Shown here: one piece after another, positions 19,709 through 28,723 of the stretch
Layout: each line of letters begins with the position of its first letter
Numbering within the stretch: position 1 is the first letter of the stretch
Assembly: GCF_003318275.1 (NCBI RefSeq)
Contig: NZ_QOCH01000017.1
Location: forward strand, 1-64,000
Origin: Marinobacter sp. F3R11
GTDB lineage: Bacteria > Pseudomonadota > Gammaproteobacteria > Pseudomonadales > Oleiphilaceae
Direction: 5' to 3'
DNA length: 64,000 nt
Notes under the pieces: generated by a model
What the model was told of the DNA's origin: nothing
Seen by the model: the letters and a program-made list of their open reading frames with translations, nothing else
The model's database searches: none
Made by a program: the position numbers and the translations under genes

Positions 19709-21133
19709 TTACTCTTCTTCTATGCTGTCCATGTCCAGTTCATTGATCTTGCGCGTGAGGGTGTTTCGTCCCCAGCCTAGCAGAATCGATGCATCCCGGC
19801 GACGCCCTCCAGTGTGCTTCAGGGCTGTTTCTATCATGATTTTTTCAAACTCCGGCACGGCGGATTCCAGAATGGATTGTTCGCCCCTTTTCAGGGCCTG
19901 ATCAGCCCAGGCCCTGAGGCCTTCCTGCCAGGTAACCCCGGAAGTGGTGGGTTCGCTTTGATGACGTAGCTCTGGTGGAAGGTCATCAATGTGAATCTCT
20001 CTGCCGCTGGCCATGACAGTGAGCCAGCGGCAAGTGTTTTCAAGCTGGCGTACATTGCCAGGCCAGGGCAGGGTTGTCAGGTAGTTTTCTGCTTCGGGGC
20101 GCAGGATCTTCGGCTCGACAGAAAGCTCTCTGGCAGCTCTTTGCAAGAAGTGCTGCATCAACCGTGGAATGTCTTCGCTGCGTTCAGCCAGTTTTGGCAG
20201 GTGTATGCGGATCACATTCAGGCGATGGAACAGGTCTTCCCGAAAGGAGCCGGCCTGGACGAGTTTCTCCAGATTCTGGTGCGTTGCAGCGATGATGCGA
20301 ACATCGACTTTGATAGGAGTTGTGCCGCCAACGCGGTAAAACTCGCCATCTGCCAGCACCCGAAGAAGTCGGGTCTGGGTGTCGCCAGGCATGTCACCAA
20401 TTTCGTCCAGAAACAGTGTGCCGCCGTTGGCTTGTTCAAATCGACCCTGGCGAACCGCGGTTGCTCCGGTGAACGCACCCTTTTCATGCCCGAAGAGTTC
20501 AGACTCTATAAGATCCCGTGGAATGGCAGCCATATTGAGCGCTATAAACGGATGCCGTGCTCGGGGACTGTGGTTGTGCAGAGCCTGTGCGACCAGCTCT
20601 TTACCGGTTCCGCTTTCACCATTGATCAGCACGGTGATGTTGGAGTGGGAAAGCCGGCCGATAGCACGAAAAACTTCCTGCATGGCCGGCGCTTCACCAA
20701 TGATTTCGGCGTTCTGTTGGATGGCCTCTTGCTGAGGCTGAGAAACAGCGCGTTTTTCATGGCTGTGAGCAACAGCGCGCTTTGCCAGAGCAACGGCGTC
20801 GTCAACATCGAAGGGTTTTGGAAGGTATTCAAAAGCCCCGGTTTGATAACTGGTGACTGCGCTTTCCAGATCTGAGTGGGCAGTCATGATGATGACGGGC
20901 ACATCTGGATATGCTGCAACAATTTGCGACAACAGTGTGATGCCGTCTACTCCGGGCATGCGGATATCGCTGATGATGGCATCGGGCTGTTCGCCCGCCA
21001 GGCGCCTCATGATGTTTTCACCATTCTCGAAGACGGTGGGCTGCATGCCTGCCTGACTCAGGGCGCGTTCAAGCACCCAGCGTATGCTGCGATCGTCATC
21101 GACGATCCAAACGTTTGCGGATTGTTCGCTCAT
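19709..21133 (-). CDS. ntrC: Nitrogen regulator NtrC (sigma-54 enhancer-binding protein)
   Basis: Response regulator that activates sigma-54 promoters under nitrogen limitation. Receiver domain 1-120 has the phospho-acceptor Asp in IISDIRMPGVDG. The AAA+ domain has Walker A GESGTGKE and the sigma-54-contacting GAFTGA loop. The C-terminal Fis-type helix-turn-helix is GGRRRDASILLGWGRNTLTR. It has 474 aa (469 in E. coli). The ATG overlaps the ntrB stop by 4 nt, so the kinase and regulator are coupled. Likely targets in this window are the sites before glnA and ntrB. Confidence 0.97.
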   Translation of the reverse strand: MSEQSANVWIVDDDRSIRWVLERALSQAGMQPTVFENGENIMRRLAGEQPDAIISDIRMPGVDGITLLSQIVAAYPDVPVIIMTAHSDLESAVTSYQTGAFEYLPKPFDVDDAVALAKRAVAHSHEKRAVSQPQQEAIQQNAEIIGEAPAMQEVFRAIGRLSHSNITVLINGESGTGKELVAQALHNHSPRARHPFIALNMAAIPRDLIESELFGHEKGAFTGATAVRQGRFEQANGGTLFLDEIGDMPGDTQTRLLRVLADGEFYRVGGTTPIKVDVRIIAATHQNLEKLVQAGSFREDLFHRLNVIRIHLPKLAERSEDIPRLMQHFLQRAARELSVEPKILRPEAENYLTTLPWPGNVRQLENTCRWLTVMASGREIHIDDLPPELRHQSEPTTSGVTWQEGLRAWADQALKRGEQSILESAVPEFEKIMIETALKHTGGRRRDASILLGWGRNTLTRKINELDMDSIEEE

Positions 21134-22227
21134 GATATGCCCTCCAGGGGCAGGAAGATGATGAAGTCTGTCTGGCCGGGCTCACTTTCACATTCAACCA
21201 GCCCATGGTGCTGGCTGATGATGCTTTGGGTAATGGAAAGTCCAAGTCCCGTGCCGTTAGCCCGGCCACTGATCATGGGGTAGAAGATATTCTGACGCAG
21301 GTCCGGAGCAATCCCCGGGCCATTGTCAATTATGTCTATCCGGCACACGAGCCTGTGGCGCCTTGGGCCGATGGTGACCTGTCGCAGGGCTCGAGTCCGG
21401 AATGTAATTGTGGGCGTTTTGTTGCCGCCGGGGTGAGTTGCCTCGCTTTCAAAGGCTGCTTCCATGGCGTTGCGTGCAATGTTCAGGAAAGCCTGGATCA
21501 GCTGCTCTTTGTCTCCGGAAAATTCCGGCAGGCTCGGGTCATAGTCTCGCAGGAACAACAACCGGCCTTTGCTTTCCGCCTCCAGGAGGGTACGCACTCG
21601 CTCAAGGATTTCGTGAATGTTCGTTGGCGCGGGTCTCAGAGCCTTGTTAGGACCAAGCATGCGGTCAACAAGGCTACGCAAGCGATCGGCTTCTTCTATG
21701 ATGACCCGGGTGTATTCTCGCTGGTCTTCGCTGTTCAGTTCCCTGTCCAGTAATTGAGCTGCGCCGCGAATACCCCCGAGTGGGTTTTTGATTTCATGGG
21801 CCATGCCGCGCACGAGTGTTCTGGTGGTTTCCTGTTGCGATAGAAGATCCTCTTCACGACTTATTCGCAGCAGACGCTCCTGTGGCTGCACCTCCAGCAG
21901 CAGTGCCGGGGGATTATGGTCCAGGAGCGACACGGAATAATCCACTACTCTTCTGGAGCCGCTGGCTAGAACAAATTCCGTTTCCCTTCGGGTATAAGGC
22001 TGTCCGGTTTCTGCGGCTGTGCGAAGGATGCTGAGAGTGCTCTCTGCATCGAAAAGAATACCGCTGAGTGGCAGCCCTGCGCTGCGAGTCATACTTGTCT
22101 CAAACAGGCTCTCCGCCGCTGGATTCAGGTAGCGGATGATGAGGTTGTTCTCCAGCACAAGAACTGCTGTTGCCAGATTGTCCAGCATGTTCTTGTATTG
22201 GTCTGTATTGGCTGGTGGATGTGCCAT
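21130..22227 (-). CDS. ntrB: Nitrogen sensor kinase/phosphatase NtrB
   Basis: Cytosolic histidine kinase that phosphorylates or dephosphorylates NtrC under PII control. A PAS domain (about 10-115) is followed by the HisKA box MAHEIKNPLGGIRGAAQLL with the phospho-His. ATP-binding N, G1 and G2 boxes are NIARNAMEAAF, DNGPGIAPD and GTGLGLSI. It has 365 aa (349 in E. coli) and no membrane segment. It is transcribed from its own region containing a sigma-54 site. Confidence 0.96.
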   Translation of the reverse strand: MAHPPANTDQYKNMLDNLATAVLVLENNLIIRYLNPAAESLFETSMTRSAGLPLSGILFDAESTLSILRTAAETGQPYTRRETEFVLASGSRRVVDYSVSLLDHNPPALLLEVQPQERLLRISREEDLLSQQETTRTLVRGMAHEIKNPLGGIRGAAQLLDRELNSEDQREYTRVIIEEADRLRSLVDRMLGPNKALRPAPTNIHEILERVRTLLEAESKGRLLFLRDYDPSLPEFSGDKEQLIQAFLNIARNAMEAAFESEATHPGGNKTPTITFRTRALRQVTIGPRRHRLVCRIDIIDNGPGIAPDLRQNIFYPMISGRANGTGLGLSITQSIISQHHGLVECESEPGQTDFIIFLPLEGIS

Positions 22228-22318
22228 ACGTGCTTCCTGTTGGTTTTAAGCCGGAAGAGCGGGATGGTGTTTTGCCATGCGCTCCTTGCATCTTACTCAA
22301 CCGCTATAACAGGAGTCA

Positions 22319-22333
22319 GCAAAAACTGAACCA
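22319..22333 (-). promoter_or_regulatory. Sigma-54 promoter of ntrBC
   Basis: The minus strand reads TGGTTCAGTTTTTGC, with invariant GG and GC separated by exactly 10 nt and a T-rich -12 side. The predicted start near 22308 leaves an approximately 80-nt leader before ntrB. The -24 half (TGGTTC) is less perfect than TGGCAC. Confidence 0.7.
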
Positions 22334-22461
22334 GTTTGGAGTCCCGGTGTGGTGCTGGTGCAAGAAAACAGGAAGTAGCCCTGAGATGCGTTATTTCAGG
22401 GTAAATTTCGGGAAAGGAGCTGGGCAGCATAAGCCTGTTGCGCTGTTGCTGCCCATATAGG

Positions 22462-22497
22462 TGCACTATAATAGTGCGCTAGCACCATTGAAGTGCG
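22462..22497 (-). promoter_or_regulatory. Paired NtrC binding sites upstream of ntrBC
   Basis: Two dyads of the NtrC type are present: GCACTATAATAGTGC (22463-22477), a perfect palindrome, and GCACCATTGAAGTGC (22482-22496). The consensus is GCACC-N5-GGTGC. Centres are about 19-20 bp apart, on the same helix face, 160-180 bp upstream of the predicted sigma-54 start. Confidence 0.7.
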
Positions 22498-22506
22498 CCG
22501 CGTCTG

Positions 22507-23034
22507 TCAGTTTTGAACGGAAGGGCGGTGAACAGTGAAGCGAATCGGAGCCCCTGATTTAATCTGGACGCCATTTTTGTCCACAATATGGATGCCTGCT
22601 TCATGGGTGCCACGAAATACATTACTGACGATGATTGAGCCGGAGGTGCTCTGTCCGACTGGCTGGCCGTCCAGAGTTACTTCGTATTTGTGATTTGGCT
22701 CAAGGCCAGGCGTACTGCTCATTCTGAACTGTATATCGCCACTACCACTATGAAATGCCTGATCGTCTTTGGGGTAAGTGAACGAGACGCTTTCGTAGAT
22801 CGAGCCTTCGCGTTTTACCTCTTCCCTGAGCTTTTCTGTTTCGCGGACATTTTGAGGTTTGGGGAGGGTTATCGTGGTAACGGGCTTAACCTCGACTGCT
22901 TTCGCGCCTTTTGACGGCTCGTCAGAAAAGGTTACGTTGCCGTGGGCGTCCACGTTACGGTAAACCTCAGCAGCGGAGACAGGTCCTGTGATCAGGAGCA
23001 TCAGTCCTACGGTGATTCCAAGCCTGGGATTCAT
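22507..23034 (-). CDS. DUF4124-domain envelope protein
   Basis: Predicted secreted or periplasmic protein of 175 aa. A signal peptide, about MNPRLGITVGLMLLITGPVSA, is followed by a DUF4124 domain (VYRNVDAHGNVTFSDEPSKGA, about 24-45). A beta-rich C-terminal domain (about 85-172) resembles an Ig/FN3-like fold. Function is unknown for the family. It sits between glnA and ntrB, as seen in related genera, and is separated from glnA by a terminator. Confidence 0.75.
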   Translation of the reverse strand: MNPRLGITVGLMLLITGPVSAAEVYRNVDAHGNVTFSDEPSKGAKAVEVKPVTTITLPKPQNVRETEKLREEVKREGSIYESVSFTYPKDDQAFHSGSGDIQFRMSSTPGLEPNHKYEVTLDGQPVGQSTSGSIIVSNVFRGTHEAGIHIVDKNGVQIKSGAPIRFTVHRPSVQN

Positions 23035-23170
23035 AAGTACAAACCTGCAGTAATGTTTGTACTGATTATCAATGGCCGGGGAGGCCTTTTCAATGTGCGA
23101 ATGGGGAGATGAAGGTTACATATCGTTAAGAGCAGTGGCATTGTGTCGAAGGTCACAAAAATAACCAGAT

Positions 23171-23204
23171 AAAAAAAGCCCCGCTCACGGGTGAGCAGGG
23201 CTTT
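23171..23204 (-). terminator. Terminator of glnA
   Basis: On the minus strand the outer stem AAAGCCC/GGGCTTT (23198-23204 with 23175-23181) encloses CTCAC/GTGAG and ends in a run of seven Ts (23177-23171). It lies 29 bases after the glnA stop and isolates glnA from the DUF4124-ntrBC genes. Confidence 0.9.
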
Positions 23205-23232
23205 GGGTGCTGCTATTCAGTGCAGCCCGGTA

Positions 23233-24636
23233 TTAGCATGAATAGTACAATTCAAACTCAACCGGGTGAGTTGTCATGTTGATGCGCTCAACCTCGCCAC
23301 GTTTCAGGTCGATATAGCCCTGAATCATGTCTTCAGTAAATACGCCGCCGCGAGTCAGGAACTCGTGATCTTCTTCCAGGCAATCCAGTGCTTCCTGCAG
23401 GGTTTCAGCAACTTTCGGGATGCTGAGAGCTTCTTCTTTAGGCAGGTCGTACAGATCCTTGTCCATGGCATCGCCAGGGTGAATCTTGTTCTGGATGCCA
23501 TCAAGGCCAGCCATCATCAGTGCAGAAAATGCCAGGTATGGGTTGGCAGCCGGATCCGGGAAGCGTACCTCTACGCGGCGAGCTTTGGGGCTGGTCACGT
23601 ACGGGATACGGATAGAAGCTGAACGGTTGCGGGCAGAGTAGGCCAGCATAACCGGCGCTTCAAAGCCGGGAACCAGGCGCTTATAGCTGTTGGTAGCCGG
23701 GTTGGTGAAGGCGTTGATTGCTTTAGCATGCTTGATAATGCCACCAACGTAGTACAAGGCCTCGTCACTCAGGCCCGCGTAGCTGTCACCTGCGAACAGG
23801 TTTTTGCCATCTTTGCTCAAGGACATGTGAACGTGCATGCCGGAACCGTTATCGCCAACTACAGGTTTCGGCATGAAGGTTGCCGTTTTGCCGTAGGCAT
23901 GGGCTACGTTGTGTACGCAGTACTTGAGGATCTGAACTTCGTCGGCCTTCTTGGTCAGAGAGTTTGCTCCGACGCCGATTTCACACTGGCCTGCTGTACC
24001 CACTTCGTGGTGGTGTACTTCGATAACCAGACCCATGGATTCCATGGCTGCGCACATGGCGCCCCGCAGGTCGTGCAGGCTGTCTACTGGCGGTACCGGG
24101 AAGTAACCACCTTTGACGCCAGGACGGTGACCTGTGTTGTTGCGATCAAAGTCGTCGCCGGAAACCCAGGCTGCTTCTTCGGAGTAGAGCTCGTACATAG
24201 AGCCCTGCATGTCGGTTTTCCACTTGGCTGAATCGAAAACGAAGAACTCGGGCTCGGGGCCAAACAGGGCGCCATCCGCGATTCCGGTAGACTTCAGGTA
24301 TTCTTCGGCCCGGCGGGCAACAGAGCGTGGATCCCGCTCATAGCCTTGCATGGTAGATGGCTCGACAATGTCACAGGTGATGTTGATCGTGCTTTCTTCT
24401 GTGAACGGGTCAAGAACGGAGCTGGTGTCATCCGGCATCAGAATCATGTCGGATTCGTTGATGCCTTTCCAGCCAGAGATGGAGGAGCCATCAAACATCT
24501 TGCCTTCAGAGAAGAAATCTTCATCGATCTCGGATGCAGGGATGGTGACATGCTGCTCTTTACCCCGACTGTCGGTGAAGCGCATATCAACCCATTTGAC
24601 TTCGTGTTCTTTAATCAAATCAATTGTCTTGGACAT
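23233..24636 (-). CDS. glnA: Glutamine synthetase, type I (adenylylated)
   Basis: Makes glutamine from glutamate, ammonia and ATP as a dodecamer; central to nitrogen assimilation. It has 467 aa (469 in E. coli). It has the [18 protein letters not shown] motif, the ATP loop [27 protein letters not shown] and the C-terminal [10 protein letters not shown]. The adenylylation Tyr is in DLYDLPKEE, the target of GlnE encoded at 32334. SD GGAG lies upstream. A 5-bp hairpin CCCGC/GCGGG (24658-24670) lies 22 nt before the start. Confidence 0.99.
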   Translation of the reverse strand: MSKTIDLIKEHEVKWVDMRFTDSRGKEQHVTIPASEIDEDFFSEGKMFDGSSISGWKGINESDMILMPDDTSSVLDPFTEESTINITCDIVEPSTMQGYERDPRSVARRAEEYLKSTGIADGALFGPEPEFFVFDSAKWKTDMQGSMYELYSEEAAWVSGDDFDRNNTGHRPGVKGGYFPVPPVDSLHDLRGAMCAAMESMGLVIEVHHHEVGTAGQCEIGVGANSLTKKADEVQILKYCVHNVAHAYGKTATFMPKPVVGDNGSGMHVHMSLSKDGKNLFAGDSYAGLSDEALYYVGGIIKHAKAINAFTNPATNSYKRLVPGFEAPVMLAYSARNRSASIRIPYVTSPKARRVEVRFPDPAANPYLAFSALMMAGLDGIQNKIHPGDAMDKDLYDLPKEEALSIPKVAETLQEALDCLEEDHEFLTRGGVFTEDMIQGYIDLKRGEVERINMTTHPVEFELYYSC

Positions 24637-24815
24637 TGTGGATGCTCCATAAGTAACCCCGCGTCGCGGGTGTATTCGTGATCATATCCCGGATTGCTCT
24701 GGATAGGCTGAAGTCCGGTCTTTTGTTCAGATCTATGCAGCTTAACAAAAGCTGCTGATGCTTACCTTCACATTTCGGTTTAACGAGTGTTCGAAAACCT
24801 GGTGAACGGATCAAA

Positions 24816-24830
24816 GCAAGGTGCTTGCCA
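24816..24830 (-). promoter_or_regulatory. Sigma-54 promoter of glnA
   Basis: The minus strand reads TGGCAAGCACCTTGC, a near-consensus -24/-12 element (TGGCA and TTGC with GG-N10-GC). Predicted transcription starts near 24805, giving a long leader of about 168 nt. Confidence 0.85.
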
Positions 24831-24940
24831 GTTTTCATAGGTTGCTTCACGGCAGCAGTTTTTATGGCGCGGATCATGGGCCAGCAGCCAGCCTGTGTGA
24901 ATTTGGTTCGGTAAATATCCGGCAAGTCTCGCTTATACTC

Positions 24941-24996
24941 GCCCTATAATGGTGCGGCGTTGGCGGCTCGGTCATTGCATTGCTCCAATATGGTGC
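24941..24996 (-). promoter_or_regulatory. Paired NtrC binding sites upstream of glnA
   Basis: GCCCTATAATGGTGC (24941-24955) and GCTCCAATATGGTGC (24982-24996) each match the NtrC dyad GCACC-N5-GGTGC with an intact GGTGC half and one change in the GCAC half. Centres are 41 bp apart and 143-184 bp upstream of the predicted start, the normal enhancer distance. Confidence 0.75.
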
Positions 24997-25254
24997 GTGA
25001 GGGTTGCCAGGGGAAATTGATTAAGAAATAGGCGTTCTTCTTCATATAAACGGTGCGGAGTTTTCGATATACTGCGCGCCGCTTCATTTTCTCCGCATTT
25101 GCCATGGCCTTCGTTCTGACTGGCATATGCGAGGCGCCGAAGTCGTCAGGCTTCGAGTGGATGAGTTCTTTTTACGGATTTGAGATGGCATGTGCGGGCC
25201 TGGCCTGCGAACGACCCTCTCAGGTCATTTAGTGCATGCCGCAGGATTAATTTT

Positions 25255-27066
25255 GTGATTGAAAAACTTCGTAATATCGCCATCATCGCCCACGTTGACC
25301 ATGGTAAGACCACTCTCGTAGACAAGCTGCTGCGTTTGTCGGGCACGCTGGATCGTAAAGAGCTCGAGAACGAGCGCGTTATGGATTCCAACGACCAGGA
25401 GAAAGAGCGGGGCATTACCATTCTGGCCAAAAACACCGCCCTGAAATGGAACGGCTACGACATAAATATTGTAGATACCCCGGGCCACGCGGATTTTGGT
25501 GGTGAAGTGGAGCGGGTAATGAGCATGGTGGATTGTGTGCTGCTGGTGGTTGATTCCATTGACGGCCCTATGCCACAAACCCGCTTTGTGACACAGAAAG
25601 CCTTTGCAGCCGGCCTTCGCCCGATTGTTGTGGTCAACAAGATTGACCGCCCTGGTGCCCGTCCGGACTGGGTTGTAGACCAGGTATTCGATCTGTTTGA
25701 CAGTCTTGGTGCAACCGATGAACAGCTGGATTTCCCGATTGTCTATGCCAGTGCGCTGAATGGTATTGCCGGCCTGGATCATGAAGATCTCAGCGACAAC
25801 ATGGATGCTGTATTTCAGGCGATTGTCGACCATGTTCCTGCTCCAGCAGTAGATCTGGACGGCCCATTCCAGATGCAAGTGTCCCAGCTTGATTACAGCA
25901 GTTTTCTTGGTGTGATCGGGATTGGCCGTATTGCCCGCGGCAAGATCAAAACCAACACGCCGGTGGTTGCTATTGGCGCGGATGGTAAAAAGCGTCAGGG
26001 TCGGATCCTTAAAATCATGGGCCACTCAGGTTTGCAACGAGTGGAAGTCGACGAGGCTCAGGCCGGTGACATTGTTTGTGTAAGTGGTCTTGATCAGCTG
26101 TTTATTTCCGACACTCTGTGCGACATGAATAACGTTGAGGCATTGCCACCGTTGACGGTAGACGAGCCCACTGTATCCATGACCTTCCAGGTTAATGACT
26201 CACCTTTTTGTGGCAAGGAAGGTAAGTTTGTAACCAGCCGTAATATCAAGGATCGTCTGGAGAAAGAGCTGCTGCACAACGTTGCCTTGCGCGTTGAGGA
26301 AGGCGATTCTGCGGACAAATTCAAAGTCTCTGGCCGTGGTGAGCTGCACCTGTCAGTTCTGATTGAAAACATGCGCCGCGAAAATTTTGAGCTCGCGGTA
26401 GGCCGCCCGGAAGTTGTTATCAAGGAAGTGGACGGCGAGAAGCAAGAGCCTTATGAGAACGTCATTGTGGACATTGAAGAGCAGCATCAGGGCCCTTTAA
26501 TGGAGCAGATGGGTTTGCGCAAAGGCGACCTGACCAATATGGTTCCGGATGGCAAGGGGCGTATGCGTCTTGAATACACCATTCCTGCACGTGGTCTGAT
26601 TGGCTTCCGTAATACTTTTCTGACTATGACGTCCGGTACAGGCATTCTTACCTCAACCTTCAGTCATTACGGCCCGATCAAAGTCGGTGATGTGACCAAT
26701 CGTCAGAATGGCGTTCTGGTTTCCATGGCGACGGGCACAGCTTTGACATACTCTCTGGAAACGCTTCAGAGTCGCGGCAAGCTTTTCCTCGACCCGGGCC
26801 AGGAAGTCTACGAAGGGCAGCTCTGTGGTATACACAGTCGTGACAACGATCTGGTGATTAACCCCACGAAAGGCAAGAAGCTCGATAACATGCGTGCTTC
26901 AGGCAAGGATGAGGTTATTTCTCTGGTACCTCCTATCAAGTTTACTCTGGAGCAGGCGCTTGAGTTTATTGACGATGACGAGCTGGTTGAAGTGACGCCC
27001 AAGTCCATTCGTCTGCGCAAAAAGCATCTGACAGAGAATGAGCGTAAGCGCGCAAGCAAGAAGTAA
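25255..27066 (+). CDS. typA: Ribosome-associated GTPase TypA/BipA
   Basis: Translational GTPase that helps 50S assembly and stress or cold adaptation. A GTG start at 25255 gives [20 protein letters not shown], aligned with the E. coli N-terminus, and 603 aa (607 in E. coli). G-motifs are [22 protein letters not shown] and [10 protein letters not shown]. The EF-G-like domains and the BipA-specific C-terminus follow. The longer reading from 25180 is not conserved. Confidence 0.97.
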   Translation: MIEKLRNIAIIAHVDHGKTTLVDKLLRLSGTLDRKELENERVMDSNDQEKERGITILAKNTALKWNGYDINIVDTPGHADFGGEVERVMSMVDCVLLVVDSIDGPMPQTRFVTQKAFAAGLRPIVVVNKIDRPGARPDWVVDQVFDLFDSLGATDEQLDFPIVYASALNGIAGLDHEDLSDNMDAVFQAIVDHVPAPAVDLDGPFQMQVSQLDYSSFLGVIGIGRIARGKIKTNTPVVAIGADGKKRQGRILKIMGHSGLQRVEVDEAQAGDIVCVSGLDQLFISDTLCDMNNVEALPPLTVDEPTVSMTFQVNDSPFCGKEGKFVTSRNIKDRLEKELLHNVALRVEEGDSADKFKVSGRGELHLSVLIENMRRENFELAVGRPEVVIKEVDGEKQEPYENVIVDIEEQHQGPLMEQMGLRKGDLTNMVPDGKGRMRLEYTIPARGLIGFRNTFLTMTSGTGILTSTFSHYGPIKVGDVTNRQNGVLVSMATGTALTYSLETLQSRGKLFLDPGQEVYEGQLCGIHSRDNDLVINPTKGKKLDNMRASGKDEVISLVPPIKFTLEQALEFIDDDELVEVTPKSIRLRKKHLTENERKRASKK

Positions 27067-27084
27067 TGTTTGTGTGTTGAACAG

Positions 27085-27116
27085 GGCCGGCGCTGGTAAC
27101 AGCTCCGGCCTTTTTT
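27085..27116 (+). terminator. Terminator of typA
   Basis: Stem GGCCGG/CCGGCC (27085-27090/27105-27110) with an inner GCTG/CAGC stem, followed by six Ts. It lies 18 bases after the typA stop. Confidence 0.9.
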
Positions 27117-27204
27117 GTGTCTGCGCTTTATGCAAAGCCCGCGCACCCACGCATACAACTCCGCTACAATACTGTTGAAACCTATCTGATTGGTGGAGTG
27201 GTAC

Positions 27205-28167
27205 ATGCTCAATTTATACCCGGACATTAAACCTTACGCCACGCATAAGCTGGCGGTTGATCCGCCCCATGAGCTTTATGTTGAAGAGAGCGGAAACCCG
27301 GACGGGATACCTGTGCTTTTTGTTCACGGCGGCCCGGGTGGTGGGTGCGAAGACTACCATCGGCGTTTTTTCGATGCTGAACGCTTTCGGATTATCCTGA
27401 TGGATCAGCGCGGTGCCGGTCGCTCCACGCCTCTTGCGGAACTGGAAGGAAACAGCACTGACAAGCTGGTAGAGGATATGGAGACCATTCGCACGTTTCT
27501 GGGCATTGATCGCTGGCTGTTATTTGGTGGGAGCTGGGGCTCCACTCTTAGCCTGGTATATGCCCAGGCGCATACCGAGAGAGTGCTGGGTCTTGTTCTT
27601 CGCGGTATTTTCCTGTGCCGCCCACGGGACATTGCGTGGTTCTATCAGGATGGCGCAAGTCGGGTATTTCCGGATTACTGGCAAGAGTTTGAAGCGCCGA
27701 TACCAGAGAGCGAACGTGGGGATATGGTGAGTGCTTACTATCGGCGCCTGACCAGCGACAACGAGCTGGAACAGATCCAGGCGGCAAAAGCCTGGTCGGT
27801 CTGGGAAGGGCGTTGTGCTACCCTGCAGCCTAATCCGCGCGTTGTTGAGCACTTTGGTCACCCTCATGTTGCAATTGCTTTGGCGCGTATTGAATGCCAC
27901 TACTTCATGAATGCTTCGTTTCTGGAAGATAATCAGATTATCCGGGACGCTCACAAGCTCCGGGACATTCCCGGTATTATCGTGCATGGTCGTTACGACA
28001 TGGTTTGCCCGCTGGATAATGCGCTCGCTCTCAGCAGGGCCTGGCCGACCGCTGAGCTGCGAATTATTCGTGATGCGGGGCATTCTGCTTCTGAGCCAGC
28101 AATTGTCGATGCTCTTATCCGTGGTGTTGATGAAGTTATTGCGAAAGCGGGGGGGAATGCAGGGTGA
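27205..28167 (+). CDS. pip: Prolyl aminopeptidase (S33 family)
   Basis: Alpha/beta hydrolase that removes N-terminal proline from peptides. It has 320 aa from ATG 27205 (SD GGTGGAG), the usual length. Family hallmarks are LFVHGGPGGG (oxyanion), DQRGAGRSTP, the nucleophile elbow FGGSWGSTLSL, the catalytic Asp in HGRYDMVCP and the His in DAGHSASEP. The TTG at 27190 is in frame but lies upstream of the SD. It is followed after 97 nt by dtd, a pairing also seen in other gammaproteobacteria. Confidence 0.93.
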   Translation: MLNLYPDIKPYATHKLAVDPPHELYVEESGNPDGIPVLFVHGGPGGGCEDYHRRFFDAERFRIILMDQRGAGRSTPLAELEGNSTDKLVEDMETIRTFLGIDRWLLFGGSWGSTLSLVYAQAHTERVLGLVLRGIFLCRPRDIAWFYQDGASRVFPDYWQEFEAPIPESERGDMVSAYYRRLTSDNELEQIQAAKAWSVWEGRCATLQPNPRVVEHFGHPHVAIALARIECHYFMNASFLEDNQIIRDAHKLRDIPGIIVHGRYDMVCPLDNALALSRAWPTAELRIIRDAGHSASEPAIVDALIRGVDEVIAKAGGNAG

Positions 28168-28264
28168 TATTTTATAGTGTGATAAGGGTTGCGAGGACCT
28201 TTGGGCATGGCTACAATCTTACACGATTTTAACCCTCGTATGGCCTGAGAGGTCACAAAAGCGG

Positions 28265-28723
28265 ATGAAAGGACTTGTCCAGCGAGTTTCGGAAGCGAGC
28301 GTTGAGGTCGAGGGTCGTGAGATTGCTCGGATAGGCGCAGGCATTCTGCTGCTGCTAGGTGTGGAACAGGGAGATGAGCAGAGAGAGGCGAAAGAGTTAT
28401 GCCGGAAGATTCTCACTTACCGTATCTTTCCCGATGATGCCGGCCGTATGAACAGAAGTGTACTCGACGTCGGTGGCGCTCTCCTCGTGGTTCCCCAGTT
28501 TACTCTTGCTGCAGATACGTCTTCCGGTACTCGTCCGGGTTTTTCCGTAGCTGCTGGCCCGGATATTGCTAAAAAGCTCTACGAGGTGTTCCTTCAATGT
28601 GCCCGGGCAGACATGAGTCCTGAACGAGTGGGAGCGGGATGTTTTGGTGCAGACATGAAGGTGAGTCTTATTAATGATGGCCCGGTGACCTTTATGCTTT
28701 CAACTCGAGGCGCTCAGAGGTAA
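28265..28723 (+). CDS. dtd: D-aminoacyl-tRNA deacylase
   Basis: Hydrolyses D-aminoacyl-tRNA and mischarged Gly-tRNA(Ala), keeping D-amino acids out of translation. It has 152 aa (145 in E. coli). MKGLVQRVSEASVEVEGREI, the catalytic-loop equivalent VPQFTLAADTSSGTRP and the Gly-cisPro region INDGPVTFML are present. The first residue of the usual SQFTL motif is Pro here, while Thr is kept. The ATG at 28265 is well placed, but the SD is weak. Confidence 0.93.
   Translation: MKGLVQRVSEASVEVEGREIARIGAGILLLLGVEQGDEQREAKELCRKILTYRIFPDDAGRMNRSVLDVGGALLVVPQFTLAADTSSGTRPGFSVAAGPDIAKKLYEVFLQCARADMSPERVGAGCFGADMKVSLINDGPVTFMLSTRGAQR

Larger units (their letters stand above)
24637..25254. other. Divergent glnA/typA regulatory region (618 bp)
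   Basis: This long gene-free stretch holds the sigma-54 promoter and two NtrC sites for glnA. It also holds a perfect 7-bp hairpin GCAGCTT/AAGCTGC (24737-24743/24749-24755) in the predicted glnA leader and the hairpin at 24658-24670. On the plus strand a TATACT box (25068-25073) is a possible typA -10, but I find no good -35. Short ORFs here have no codon or motif support. Confidence 0.6.

Noticed and set aside
24944..25126. Short minus-strand ORF in the glnA-typA region
   Set aside because: It overlaps the NtrC sites, has no recognisable motif and no Shine-Dalgarno; it is better explained as regulatory DNA.
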